NCBI GenBank assembly: GCA_016787545.1
Contig: JAEUUS010000353.1
Span: forward strand, 1-49,541
DNA: 49,541 nucleotides
Reading direction: 5' to 3'
From: Saprospiraceae bacterium
GTDB taxonomy: Bacteria; Bacteroidota; Bacteroidia; Chitinophagales; Saprospiraceae
Shown: piece after piece, positions 35,826-45,015 of the stretch
Layout: each line of letters begins with the position of its first letter
How positions within the stretch are numbered: position 1 is the first letter of the stretch
Program-made: the position numbers and the translations under genes
Notes under the pieces: generated by a model
The model's database searches: none
Told to the model about the DNA's origin: nothing
What the model saw: the letters and a program-made list of their open reading frames with translations, nothing else

Positions 35826-36488
35826 ATGCTACTCACCACTTCTGCTGAGGAAAACTACCTCAAAGCCATCTTCAAAATCTCGGAAAAAGAGCCTGGTCCG
35901 GTGCTGACTAACGCGCTGGCTGCTGCCATGGGGACCTCGGCTGCATCGGCAACAGATATGCTTAAGCGCCTGAGCGACAAGCAGTTGGTTGCCTACGAAA
36001 AATATCGCGGCGTAACCCTCACTCCGGAGGGCGACCGCCTGGCCACCAGCCTGATCCGTAAACACCGGCTGTGGGAAGTGTTTTTAGTAGACAAACTGGG
36101 CTTCGCCTGGGATGAGGTGCACGATTTCGCCGAACAACTTGAACACGTGCAGGGCGATAACCTCACCGACCGGCTCGATGAGTACCTCAACCACCCGCGG
36201 TTTGATCCACACGGCGATCCCATTCCGGATGCACAAGGCCGCTGGATCAGGCGCCCACAGGTGCGACTCACCACACTCACGCCCGGCCAGAAAGGAATCG
36301 TGACTGGTGTTGACGACCACACCTCGCCATTCCTGCAATACCTCGATGAGCTCGGCATAGCCCTCGGCGTAGCCATCGAGTTGCTCGACCGTACCGCTTA
36401 CGACCAATCCTCTAAAGTCCGGATAGCCGGGAAAGAATATACCCTCAGCGAAAAAGCCAGCCAAAATTTATTCCTCCGACTGGAGTAA
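35826..36488 (+). CDS. mntR: DtxR-family metal-dependent repressor (MntR-like)
   Basis: A 220-residue DNA-binding repressor. Residues 5-65 form the winged helix (SAEENYLKAIFKISEKE, TSAASATDMLKRLSDKQLV). Residues 66-140 form the metal-binding dimerisation domain (LIRKHRLWEVFLVDKLGF, WDEVHDFAEQLEHV), and residues 150-220 an SH3/FeoA-like domain. With Mn or Fe bound it should repress its own promoter through the operator at 35693-35716 and probably mntH downstream. The gap to mntH is 176 nt, so co-transcription is plausible. The neighbouring Nramp gene favours manganese as the signal. Confidence 0.92.
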   Translation: MLLTTSAEENYLKAIFKISEKEPGPVLTNALAAAMGTSAASATDMLKRLSDKQLVAYEKYRGVTLTPEGDRLATSLIRKHRLWEVFLVDKLGFAWDEVHDFAEQLEHVQGDNLTDRLDEYLNHPRFDPHGDPIPDAQGRWIRRPQVRLTTLTPGQKGIVTGVDDHTSPFLQYLDELGIALGVAIELLDRTAYDQSSKVRIAGKEYTLSEKASQNLFLRLE

Positions 36489-36489
36489 A

Positions 36490-36664
36490 GGCACAAAGCT
36501 GGCGAAAGACACAAAGGCGCAAAGACACAAAGGTTACTAATAAGGGGGCTCAACCCCTTCAAACCCATCAAACCCATCACCCCTCGGCGGCTAAACCCGC
36601 CGGTACATCAAGCCGAACGCTAACTAAAACACTCAAACACTCCCCAACTCAAACACTAGAATTT
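36490..36664 (+). repeat. Composite repeat upstream of mntH (copy 2)
   Basis: In order: CACAAAGGCGCAAAGA units (36490-36530), TCAAACCCA units (36550-36582), a CGGCGG/CCGCCG hairpin, then the AGCCGAACGC block (36611-36640) and ACTCAAACAC units that end just before the mntH ATG. Copy 1 with the same order and 29/30 identity in the block lies upstream of folB. Confidence 0.8.
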
Positions 36665-38527
36665 ATGCATCAATCCCTGTCCGAAGTACATAGTTCCGTA
36701 AATACCGAAGTAAAAGGTTCTTTTTTTAAACGCCTGTTTGCTTTCCTGGGCCCGGCGTACCTGGTGAGTGTAGGCTATATGGATCCCGGCAACTGGGCCA
36801 CTGATCTGGCCGGGGGCAGTCGCTTTGGCTATGCCCTGTTGTGGGTCCTGCTTATGTCGAACCTCATTGCGTTGTTGTTGCAGAGCATGTCGGCCAGGCT
36901 GGGGGTGGTAGCTCAGCGGGATCTGGCGCAGGCCAGCAGGGAGTTGTACCCCAAGCCCATCAACATTTTCAATTATATCCTGGCTGAAATAGCCATTGCG
37001 GCCACTGATCTGGCTGAAGTGGTGGGTATGGCCATTGGTTTGCAGTTGTTGTTTGGGCTGCCGCTTACCTGGGGTATAGCCATCAGTGTGCTGGATTCCT
37101 TCTTTTTGCTGTTTCTCATGCACCTGGGCATCCGCAAACTGGAGGCCTTTATTCTGGGTTTGATTGTGATTATCGGCGGGGCTTTTGCCATACAAATGTT
37201 TTTGGCCAAACCTGATCTGGGAGAGGTGGCCGGCGGTTTTGTGCCCTCTATTCCTAATACTGAGGCCTTGTTTATCGCCATCGGGATCATTGGCGCAACC
37301 GTGATGCCGCACAACCTGTATCTGCATTCTGCCCTGGTGCAATCCCGCAAAGTGGCAAGAACTTTTGAGGGATTGAAAAAAGCCATCCGATACAACATCA
37401 TCGATTCCGCCATAGCCCTCAACCTGGCGCTGTTTGTCAATGCCGCCATTTTGATCCTGGCAGCGGCTGTTTTTCATAAAAATGGTTACAACGGCGTGTC
37501 CGAAATCCAGGATGCTCACCGTTTGCTGGAACCCTTGCTGGGTAAAGGATACGCGCCTGCTCTGTTTGCGATTGCGCTTATTGCAGCCGGACAAAGCAGC
37601 ACTGTAACCGGCACGCTGGCTGGCCAAATCGTGATGGAAGGCTATCTGGATCTGCGTATTGCGCCCTGGCTGCGCCGCATCATCACCCGTTTGCTGGCGG
37701 TGGTGCCGGCCATTATCGTAGTCAATACCATGGGCGAGCACGCCACAGGCGATATGTTGGTAATGAGTCAGGTGATTTTGAGTATGCAACTCGGTTTTGC
37801 CATCATTCCGTTGTTGCATTATGTGAGCGACAAACGTCGGATGGGGCAGTTTGCCATCGGTTTTTGGGCTAAACTGGGCGGCTGGCTGAGCGCGGCCATC
37901 ATCGTGGCGCTCAACATCTGGCTGGTGGTCCAAAAAGTGCTCGAATGGGCAGCAGATGGTCACTGGGCAGTAGATTTTGTGGCCATTCCGGTGTTGCTGT
38001 TGTCGATGGGTATTTTGGTGTATATCGTGGTAAAACCGCTTTTGGTAAAACACCAGTTACATGCGAAAACCTACCTGCCGCACGGTGCTTTCAAAGGCAT
38101 TGCCGATTTGCAAAAGAAAGAATACACCCAAATTGCCATTGCGCTCGACTTTTCCTCCGCCGATCAGAAAACTGTGGAACACGCCTTGCATGTGGGCGGC
38201 AAAAACGCGCATTACCTGCTTTTTCATGCCGTAGAAACTGCCGGCGCCTGGGTACTGGGCAATGAAATTCACGACCAGGAAACACGCGCTGATGCTTTGA
38301 TTTTAGAACAATACGCCACGGCCCTCAGTGAAATGGGGTTTGCCTGCGAAGCATTCATTGGCTACGGCCCGGCCAAAAAGGCTATTCCACTGCTGGTAAA
38401 GGAAAAAAACGCAGATTTATTGGTGATGGGCGCCCATGGCCACAAAACCTTTAAAGACCTGATCTTTGGTACTACGGTTGGGGCGGTACGGCACGCGGTG
38501 GCGATTCCGGTGTTGATTGTGCGATAA
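36665..38527 (+). CDS. mntH: Nramp-type Mn(II) transporter fused to a UspA domain
   Basis: A 620-residue inner-membrane transporter. Residues 20-455 carry eleven membrane helices with the Nramp metal-site motifs DPGNWATD (40-47) and MPHN (214-217), including the metal-binding Met. It should import Mn(II), perhaps Fe(II), with protons. Residues about 470-620 form a cytoplasmic universal stress protein domain with the ATP-binding pattern MGAHGHKTFKDLIFGTTVGAV. Common MntH is about 420 residues and lacks this domain. ATP binding there could adjust transport, which is inference. It follows mntR on the same strand. Confidence 0.92.
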   Translation: MHQSLSEVHSSVNTEVKGSFFKRLFAFLGPAYLVSVGYMDPGNWATDLAGGSRFGYALLWVLLMSNLIALLLQSMSARLGVVAQRDLAQASRELYPKPINIFNYILAEIAIAATDLAEVVGMAIGLQLLFGLPLTWGIAISVLDSFFLLFLMHLGIRKLEAFILGLIVIIGGAFAIQMFLAKPDLGEVAGGFVPSIPNTEALFIAIGIIGATVMPHNLYLHSALVQSRKVARTFEGLKKAIRYNIIDSAIALNLALFVNAAILILAAAVFHKNGYNGVSEIQDAHRLLEPLLGKGYAPALFAIALIAAGQSSTVTGTLAGQIVMEGYLDLRIAPWLRRIITRLLAVVPAIIVVNTMGEHATGDMLVMSQVILSMQLGFAIIPLLHYVSDKRRMGQFAIGFWAKLGGWLSAAIIVALNIWLVVQKVLEWAADGHWAVDFVAIPVLLLSMGILVYIVVKPLLVKHQLHAKTYLPHGAFKGIADLQKKEYTQIAIALDFSSADQKTVEHALHVGGKNAHYLLFHAVETAGAWVLGNEIHDQETRADALILEQYATALSEMGFACEAFIGYGPAKKAIPLLVKEKNADLLVMGAHGHKTFKDLIFGTTVGAVRHAVAIPVLIVR

Positions 38528-38535
38528 AAAAAATA

Positions 38536-38546
38536 CCCCTCCGGGG
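38536..38546 (-). terminator. Possible terminator between mntH and the acyltransferase
   Basis: A short CCCC/GGGG stem precedes TATTTTTTTT on the minus strand, so it would act on the acyltransferase transcript. The rest of 38528-38765 holds a few CGCAGATTTTCGCAGA units and no gene. Confidence 0.35.
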
Positions 38547-38765
38547 GGAATCGGAAGGGCATATTTGGCATTAATGGGTTGGCTTTGATTATTTAGGGTG
38601 CACTTCAGGCAGGGGCCGGTGTCGGATGATATGTGGTGAATGCCGGGAACGGCTGAACCGTGAACAGATGTTGCTGAGTTTTTCGCACAGATGCTACACC
38701 GAAGAGGTTTCCCGCAGATTTTCGCAGAGTCATTCGGCAGGGCATTGCAGAAAAGGAAGGAAAGC

Positions 38766-39875
38766 TTATTTCAGTCTGAGGAATGGCCGCTCTATCAACA
38801 CCCAACTGATGCGGGCCAGCAGATAGGTGCCGGCAAAGGCCAGGATGATATATGTGCTTTGGGCCAGGGCCGGATGCCAGCCGCTATGCAACAGCCAGTC
38901 GCCAAAACCGCGTTTCCAGGCTAATTCAAACATGTGGTGAAATACGTACAGCCCGTAGCTGTACTTGCCCAAGTGTTGCAAAAATGCGTTTTCGCACACA
39001 CGCCTGGTAGCTCCGCGCAGATCTGGGTTGAGCGCCAGCAGTAGCAGGCAGGAGAATAAAATGGGCGAAAGAGTGTACAACCGGTGCTCCGTGCCGTGAA
39101 TGAATATCATTAAAATTTCCCAGCCGGTCCAGCAGAACAGGATGCGCGCAATCCAGAATTTGTACGGCAATTGTTGAATCCAGCCCAGCCGCAAAGCCGT
39201 AGCCACAAAGGCGCCGGCAGTAAGGCCATCCATGCGGCAAAAAGTGAACGTATAAGCCGCAACCGAAAATTCATTGCCCGCTACATGGTCGGTCATATGG
39301 CGCAAGCCCGTGCCCATGGCCAGCAACACCAGACAAAGGATAGCCAGCCCTCGCTTGGGCATAAACCGCACCACCAGCGGCCAGAATAAATAAAACTGCT
39401 CCTCCACTGCCAGCGACCACAAGTGGTTCAAATTGAATACCATACTGTGCCATAGCCAGTCGTTTTTCAACCCCATGGCAATGTTGGGCGTAAAGGTGAA
39501 AAACCACACAAAGGAATCGTAACCCTGCAGTCGCTCCGGCGCTTTTTCCACGTACATAATGGTCAGCCAGGTTACCAGCACCACAAAATAGTACAGGGGC
39601 AGGATGCGCAACGCTCGGTTTTTGTAGAATTTCTGCCAATAATTGGGCTTCTCTCTCGAATCCAGCAAAATTCCCGTGATCAAAAAGCCCGATAAAACAA
39701 AAAACAAATCTACCCCCATCCAGCCATTCTGCACGATGTAAAACGTGCGCTCATTGGGAAAATACTCCCGCGTCAAAAAATGACTCAGCAACACCGTCAG
39801 AATAGCAATGCCCCGCACCCCGTCCAGCGCCGGAATGTGACCGCGGAAATTTATGCCTGAGTTCTTGTCGGTCAT
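38766..39875 (-). CDS. Acyltransferase family 3 membrane protein
   Basis: A 369-residue polytopic protein. It opens HIPALDGVRGIAILTVLLSHFL, with the catalytic His region of the acyltransferase-3 (OafA/YrhL) family. It continues with GWMGVDLFFVLSGFLITGIL and RALRILPLYYF. About ten membrane helices are visible. The family O-acylates cell-surface sugars such as peptidoglycan, LPS or exopolysaccharide. No sugar synthesis genes are adjacent, so the substrate is open. It has no extra SGNH domain. Its ATG directly follows the CGCGGAT repeat region. Confidence 0.9.
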   Translation of the reverse strand: MTDKNSGINFRGHIPALDGVRGIAILTVLLSHFLTREYFPNERTFYIVQNGWMGVDLFFVLSGFLITGILLDSREKPNYWQKFYKNRALRILPLYYFVVLVTWLTIMYVEKAPERLQGYDSFVWFFTFTPNIAMGLKNDWLWHSMVFNLNHLWSLAVEEQFYLFWPLVVRFMPKRGLAILCLVLLAMGTGLRHMTDHVAGNEFSVAAYTFTFCRMDGLTAGAFVATALRLGWIQQLPYKFWIARILFCWTGWEILMIFIHGTEHRLYTLSPILFSCLLLLALNPDLRGATRRVCENAFLQHLGKYSYGLYVFHHMFELAWKRGFGDWLLHSGWHPALAQSTYIILAFAGTYLLARISWVLIERPFLRLK

Positions 39876-40155
39876 TGAACGCGGATTTTTTTAGAACGCG
39901 GATGGGAACGCGGATTTATTTGGAACGCGGATGACGCTGATGACGCGGATTTTTTTGGAACGCGGATGACGCGGATGACGCGGATTTTTCTGCTGCCTTC
40001 GGCAGTTTTTTTTAGAATAACTTGAGATTTTAACTTCAGTTAATCCCAAAATTGCCGAAGACAATTTTTTAAAATCCGCGTCATCCGCGTCATCCGCGTT
40101 CCAAATAAATCCGCGTTCCCATCCGCGTTCCCATCCGCGTTCTAATCAGCGTTCC
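39876..40155. repeat. CGCGGATGA array forming a large inverted repeat
   Basis: Left, about seven units of AACGCGGATGA/TGACGCGGAT; right, about six complementary units; between them a core with a CTGCC-TTC-GGCAG hairpin followed by eight T and a second AAAATTG/CAATTTT pair. The right edge reaches into the murI stop region, where the last codons read GTGGAACGCTGA. Same architecture as the elements at 12953 and 15700, but a different unit. Confidence 0.85.
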
Positions 40156-40976
40156 ACCGTTACTCGTTTGGAACGCACTTTTTCTCCCATGAAAATAGCT
40201 GCCTTGAAATCAAAATCCTCCGGCGATTCCGTGGTGAAATACTGCGTTTGCCCGCCTTTAGCGCACACCGCGTCTATTTCCGGATGCCGGTTCAGATAAT
40301 CAATCAAGCTACCCGATACAATGCCACCTTGTGATAGCAATTGCACATGTTCTGGCAAATATTGCCGTATTTTCTTTTCCAGCAAAGGATAATGAGTGCA
40401 ACCCAATACAATGGTATCAATATCCGAAGAGCGCGCCATGAGCTCCTGCAGGTATTTTTCAACAAAATAATCTGCTCCCGGACCTTCGTGTTCGTTATTT
40501 TCCACCAGAGGCACCCACATTGGGCAGGCTTGCTGAAACACCTGTATATCCGGGAAGAACTTTTGAATTTCAATCACATACGATTGCGAAACCACCGTTC
40601 CCCGGGTGGCCAGTACGCCCACATGGCGTGTTTTGGTGTAATGCCCCAATATTTCAGTGGTAGGTCGAATTACCCCAAGCACCCGCCGGTGTGGCGCCAA
40701 CCGGGGCAAATCCTGCTGCTGAATGGTGCGCAAGGCCTTGGCCGATGCCGTATTGCATGCCAGAATAACCAACTGGCATCCCATATCGAACAACTGCTGC
40801 ACACATTCCAGGGTATAATGGTAAATGGTCTCAAAATCCCGCGGACCATAAGGCGCCCGGGCATTGTCGCCCAGGTAGATATAATCGTACTGCGGAAGCT
40901 TGGCGCGGATCTCACGGAAAACGGTTAGGCCACCGTATCCGGAGTCGAAGATGCCAATGGGTGCAGGTGTGGTCAT
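40146..40976 (-). CDS. murI: Glutamate racemase (MurI)
   Basis: A 276-residue cytoplasmic racemase making D-glutamate for peptidoglycan. It opens PIGIFDSGYGGLTVF, then YLGDNARAPYG. The two catalytic cysteines are C74 in ACNTASA and C193 in GCTHYPLL. Length is normal. Its ATG overlaps the ftsK stop as ATGA, so the two are translated together. The last codons lie within the CGCGGAT repeat. Confidence 0.95.
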   Translation of the reverse strand: MTTPAPIGIFDSGYGGLTVFREIRAKLPQYDYIYLGDNARAPYGPRDFETIYHYTLECVQQLFDMGCQLVILACNTASAKALRTIQQQDLPRLAPHRRVLGVIRPTTEILGHYTKTRHVGVLATRGTVVSQSYVIEIQKFFPDIQVFQQACPMWVPLVENNEHEGPGADYFVEKYLQELMARSSDIDTIVLGCTHYPLLEKKIRQYLPEHVQLLSQGGIVSGSLIDYLNRHPEIDAVCAKGGQTQYFTTESPEDFDFKAAIFMGEKVRSKRVTVER

Positions 40977-43474
40977 CCGCCCATCCGTTTTTTATTCAAC
41001 TCCGTCAAAAAACGGTTCAACTCATCCACAGAGTAATACAAAACCTCCCTCGGCTTGGAACCATCCGCCGGCCCCACAATGCCCAATCCCTCTAATTGAT
41101 CCATAATCCTGCCGGCCCGGTTGTAGCCAAGCTTCATCCGACGCTGTATCAAACTGGTACTGCCGTGCTGGGTTTCCACCACCAATCTGGCCGCATCCTC
41201 CAGCATGTCGTCCATATCCGCAAAACTGAACTGCTTGCCGCTTTTACCGTCGCTCTGCTCTCCTTCCGGATGAAACTCTGGCAGGAAGAACGGCTCGGGG
41301 AAGCCTTGTTGCTTGGCTATAAACTGAATCACACGCTCTACCTCCGGCGTATCTACAAACGCCGATTGCAAACGAATAATATCTCCACCTACCGACAACA
41401 GCATATCCCCCCGGCCCGTCAGCTGCTCGGCGCCGCCGGCATCCAGAATGGTTCTGGAGTCTACCTTGGAGGCTACTTTAAAGGCAATTCGCGCAGGGAA
41501 GTTGGCCTTGATCACACCGGTAATGATGTTCACCGATGGCCTTTGTGTAGCAATAATCAGGTGAATACCCACCGCACGCGCCAGCTGCGCCAAACGCCCG
41601 ATCGGCAATTCCACCTCTTTACCCGCCGTCATGATCAGGTCGGCAAACTCGTCGATGATCAACACAATATAAGGAAGGAAGCGGTGACCCTTGTGCGGGT
41701 TCAGCCTGCGCGCCACAAACTTGTCGTTATACTCCGTAATATTCCGCGTTTCGGCCTTTTTGAGCAGATCGTAGCGCGTTTCCATCTCAATGATCAAGGA
41801 GTTGAGCGTGTGCACCACCTTGGTGGTATCAGTCACAATCGGCTCGGTTTGATCTGGCAGGAAGCCCAGGAAATGGTTTTCCAGGTGGGCATATGGGAAC
41901 AATTCTACCTTTTTAGGGTCAATCAAAATGAGTTTTACCTGCGACGGGTGCTTTTTGTACAGCAGCGACATCAGCACTACGTTGATACCCACCGATTTAC
42001 CCTGCCCCGTGGCGCCTGCAATGAGCAGGTGCGGCATGCGGGTGAGGTCGGCCACAAACACCTCGTTCTGAATGGTTTTGCCCAACGCAATGGGCAATTC
42101 CATTTTGGCGCGTTTGAAACGGTCGTCGGTCAGTACCTCGCGGATACCCACCGTTTGGCGTTTTTTATTTGGCACCTCGATACCGATGGTGCCCTTACCC
42201 GGAATAGGCGCGATGATACGAATACCCAGCGCCGAGAGGTTCAGGGCAATATCGTCTTCCAGGTTTTTAATTTTGGAAATACGGATGCCTTTGGCCGGAA
42301 TGATCTCGTACAGGGTTACGGTTGGACCAATGGTTGCCTTGATTTTTTCAATTTCAATTTTGAAATACATCAAGGTTTGCAGGATCTGGTTTTTGTTGGC
42401 TTCCAGCTCCTCGCGGTCTACCTCCAGCACCGTGTTTTCATGTTCTACCAGCAACTGTGAGTGCGGGTACTCATAGTGCGAGAGTTCCAGGGTAGGGTCG
42501 TATGGTTCGCTCAGATTGGGGTTGTCTTCCTGAATGATGGTGGTTGGCGGCTTGTAAGATTCGGCCTCATCCGGCGTTACCGGAGCAGGCGGTGGCGCCA
42601 CCACAATTTCCAGATCGCCTTCGTTGCCGGGTACCAGAGTTTCGCGCGGCGGCGGATCTGAAAACAGCGCAGATCGCTGAGAAAGATCCAGGGCTAACTG
42701 CCCGATGGTTTCAAAACCATCGACAACCGGAGGGGCAGATACCGTGGCAGTAGCCGTTGCGGTAGCCACCGGCTCGGCTGCCGGTGTTTCAATGGTGTGG
42801 TCTTCGAAAATGGAGGTGCGCGGATGCCGTGCGTTGGTTGCCGGTTTGCGTTTGCCAAAATTGCCGCTCAGCAGGTCGGTCCAGGCCTGTTTGGTTTCGT
42901 CCCAGAGTTTTTGCCAGGTAAATTCCGTCAGATCCGGGTTGTTCGACCACACGAAGGTGGCTACCAAGGCAAACAGCATCAGGGCCAGGGTGCCCACCAC
43001 ACCTATAAAATTCTGGATATATTCGCTGATGGCCTGCCCAAAAACGCCGCCCCAGGGGAATTCTAATTTTTGCAAAAAGAAAGAGGCCAGCACCGACGCG
43101 ATGGTCATCAGGATCACCGTGCGCTGGAAGGTGCTGTTCAGGTAGCCCAGTGGTGTACGCCTGATGAAAGCCAGACCATACTTATATAATAGGTATACAA
43201 ACCCGAAGGAGGCCACCCCGAAACCCCAGTAAATAATGGAGTCGGCCAGGAAGGCGCCCAATCTGCCGAGCCAGTTATCCACCGGCACATCATCGAAGAA
43301 CACATCCCAGGAGAAACGGAACACCACATCGTGGTCGTTTTTCCAGGTAAAGAAATAAGAGGTAAAGGCTATGAAGAGGTAGAAGGACAGGAACAGCAGG
43401 AACACCCCGAAGAGTTTGGAAACTCGTTCGCTGTCGAAGTTCATGCTAAGCTGTCCGCGTTTTTTGGCTGCCAT
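40973..43474 (-). CDS. ftsK: DNA translocase FtsK
   Basis: An 833-residue membrane-anchored DNA pump that moves chromosome ends through the septum. Residues 1-175 hold four to five membrane helices. A 110-residue Pro/Ala-rich linker follows. The motor has Walker A GATGQGKS (487-494), then ILIDPKKVELFPY and YIVLIIDEFADLI. The C-terminal winged-helix gamma domain (GSTSLIQRRMKLGYNRAGRI), which reads KOPS sites, is intact. The transcript starts from TACTTTTG at 43520-43527, and murI follows with a 4-nt overlap. Confidence 0.96.
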   Translation of the reverse strand: MAAKKRGQLSMNFDSERVSKLFGVFLLFLSFYLFIAFTSYFFTWKNDHDVVFRFSWDVFFDDVPVDNWLGRLGAFLADSIIYWGFGVASFGFVYLLYKYGLAFIRRTPLGYLNSTFQRTVILMTIASVLASFFLQKLEFPWGGVFGQAISEYIQNFIGVVGTLALMLFALVATFVWSNNPDLTEFTWQKLWDETKQAWTDLLSGNFGKRKPATNARHPRTSIFEDHTIETPAAEPVATATATATVSAPPVVDGFETIGQLALDLSQRSALFSDPPPRETLVPGNEGDLEIVVAPPPAPVTPDEAESYKPPTTIIQEDNPNLSEPYDPTLELSHYEYPHSQLLVEHENTVLEVDREELEANKNQILQTLMYFKIEIEKIKATIGPTVTLYEIIPAKGIRISKIKNLEDDIALNLSALGIRIIAPIPGKGTIGIEVPNKKRQTVGIREVLTDDRFKRAKMELPIALGKTIQNEVFVADLTRMPHLLIAGATGQGKSVGINVVLMSLLYKKHPSQVKLILIDPKKVELFPYAHLENHFLGFLPDQTEPIVTDTTKVVHTLNSLIIEMETRYDLLKKAETRNITEYNDKFVARRLNPHKGHRFLPYIVLIIDEFADLIMTAGKEVELPIGRLAQLARAVGIHLIIATQRPSVNIITGVIKANFPARIAFKVASKVDSRTILDAGGAEQLTGRGDMLLSVGGDIIRLQSAFVDTPEVERVIQFIAKQQGFPEPFFLPEFHPEGEQSDGKSGKQFSFADMDDMLEDAARLVVETQHGSTSLIQRRMKLGYNRAGRIMDQLEGLGIVGPADGSKPREVLYYSVDELNRFLTELNKKRMGG

Positions 43475-43519
43475 AGTTGTTTAGACGGAATGTTGATCCG
43501 CCAGTTCTCGTAAACAACG

Positions 43520-43527
43520 CAAAAGTA
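43520..43527 (-). promoter_or_regulatory. -7 promoter element of ftsK-murI
   Basis: TACTTTTG on the minus strand matches exactly. The leader to the ftsK ATG would be about 40 nt. Confidence 0.65.
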
Positions 43528-43597
43528 GTTGTAAGGCTGGAATGTTGATTTTTTTTGTTTTAAAATCCCAAACAACATTGGTTCAACGTGCCGCCTA

Positions 43598-45010
43598 TCA
43601 TTTTTGCAGACTATTTAGTTGTCCTGCCAACCAGTCGCGGTGTAGAATATTCGTTGAAGGGGGCAGGTTTTCAAGCAGACGGGTTGCAGCCTGGTGATCC
43701 CTGGGAAGCAAACGTGCCATTTTTCCTGTTGTTTCCACAAATTTTTGAAATTGTTGTCTTAAGCCGGGTGTAACGGCCTGATTGCGCAACAACCACACCC
43801 GTGCAGCTTCCAGGGCGGCAAACAACAGATCATCCTGACCCGTTTCCACATATATTTTGATGAGCAAACTCCGCGCACTGATGGATAGCAGCGGATCGCG
43901 AAATTCTACCCGGGCCAAGGCCTGCTGGGCGTCTGTATGTTTTTTTTCGTGGTAAAACAAATGGCCAAGGTTATACGCGTACATGCTTTCGGCAAAATCC
44001 GCGGGCAGGTTACGGCGAAATGACTCAATGAATTGGCGAGTCCAGGCCAACTCATTGGTTTTTAACCCTGCCGTCACGATGTTTTTGTACAGCCAGGGGG
44101 AAATGTACCCGTTTTCCAGGATCAATTCGTTGTTGATCAGAATTTTATACAACCCAATATATTCGCCGTAATAGTGTTCGTCTGCATCCCTGTTAATACG
44201 GCGTGTGCAAAAATTTAGCGCTGCGGCTGTCAAATGCCTCAAATCTCCTTTGCGCAGCTTTTCTGTTTGGTTGAATAATATTTGTTTGAATGAACGGTAA
44301 TCTTCAGGCTGGTCGTACCGGCTTAGCCGAAAGGCCAGTAACCAAAGCTGCACCAGTGGGTGATCGGACTTTGACGCTATGCTTTCAATGTTTTCTATTT
44401 CCCAGTCCTGCTTATACTGAACCTTGAGCACTTGCTCCACATTAGTCATAGCGGTCAACAATTGCAGTTTTTCCACTAAAAAATAAGCAGACAGGTGGTC
44501 GCTTGCCGATTGTAGCGTGGGGTCGAAAGTACGGTGGTCGCGGTCGGCTAACGCTATCCAGATTTTGGCTGCTGCAAATTCCATAGCCAACCTTTCCGGC
44601 CACTGGATGGGAGTATTTTTCCAGAATTCTCCCAATTTCGTCAATACCTGCCTTGTACGGTCCGGAAGTCCAATTTCAGCGAATGTCTGTGCGAGGGATA
44701 TCAGTCGTGCAGGTTCATTCCGACTTACATGTTCAAGTAAAAGCACGTTTTCCACCAACATGACCAAATCACTCATGAGGTATTGAAGGCGGTGTTCATC
44801 CACTGGGGTGCTGAGCTTCAAATGGGCCAAAACGGAAGTTTTACTTAGTTCCGGTTGATTAAACAATGGCGCAAAACGTGAAACATATTGATAAAACCGC
44901 ACTATATCCTTACTTTTGTTGAAATAAGGCGATAACACAGCCTCCCCTACGCGGGCAAGTTGCCGCTTATCCAATTGGCGGAGCAAGTTGATAAGTTTGC
45001 TTTGCTGCAT
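43598..45010 (-). CDS. Helical-repeat protein of unknown function
   Basis: A 470-residue protein without signal peptide or membrane segment. It is almost wholly alpha-helical, with TPR-like stretches (YAYNLGHLFYHEKKHTDAQQALARVEF; SARSLLIKIYVETGQDDLLFAAL). It begins MQQSKLINLLRQLDKRQLARVGEAVLSP. I do not recognise a named family. A role as a scaffold or binding partner is plausible for this fold. The ATG follows a TACTTTTG element by 5 nt, so its mRNA should be leaderless. It lies upstream of ftsK, and the next gene on the other side is divergent only 46 bp away. Confidence 0.8.
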   Translation of the reverse strand: MQQSKLINLLRQLDKRQLARVGEAVLSPYFNKSKDIVRFYQYVSRFAPLFNQPELSKTSVLAHLKLSTPVDEHRLQYLMSDLVMLVENVLLLEHVSRNEPARLISLAQTFAEIGLPDRTRQVLTKLGEFWKNTPIQWPERLAMEFAAAKIWIALADRDHRTFDPTLQSASDHLSAYFLVEKLQLLTAMTNVEQVLKVQYKQDWEIENIESIASKSDHPLVQLWLLAFRLSRYDQPEDYRSFKQILFNQTEKLRKGDLRHLTAAALNFCTRRINRDADEHYYGEYIGLYKILINNELILENGYISPWLYKNIVTAGLKTNELAWTRQFIESFRRNLPADFAESMYAYNLGHLFYHEKKHTDAQQALARVEFRDPLLSISARSLLIKIYVETGQDDLLFAALEAARVWLLRNQAVTPGLRQQFQKFVETTGKMARLLPRDHQAATRLLENLPPSTNILHRDWLAGQLNSLQK

Positions 45011-45015
45011 TTTGT

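Noticed and set aside
36656..38053. 465-codon minus-strand ORF opposite mntH
   Set aside because: Composition is His/Gln-rich as expected of the antisense of a membrane protein gene, and mntH has clear motifs.
41096..42460. 454-codon plus-strand ORF opposite ftsK
   Set aside because: It is antisense to the ftsK motor, which is unambiguous; no family resemblance.
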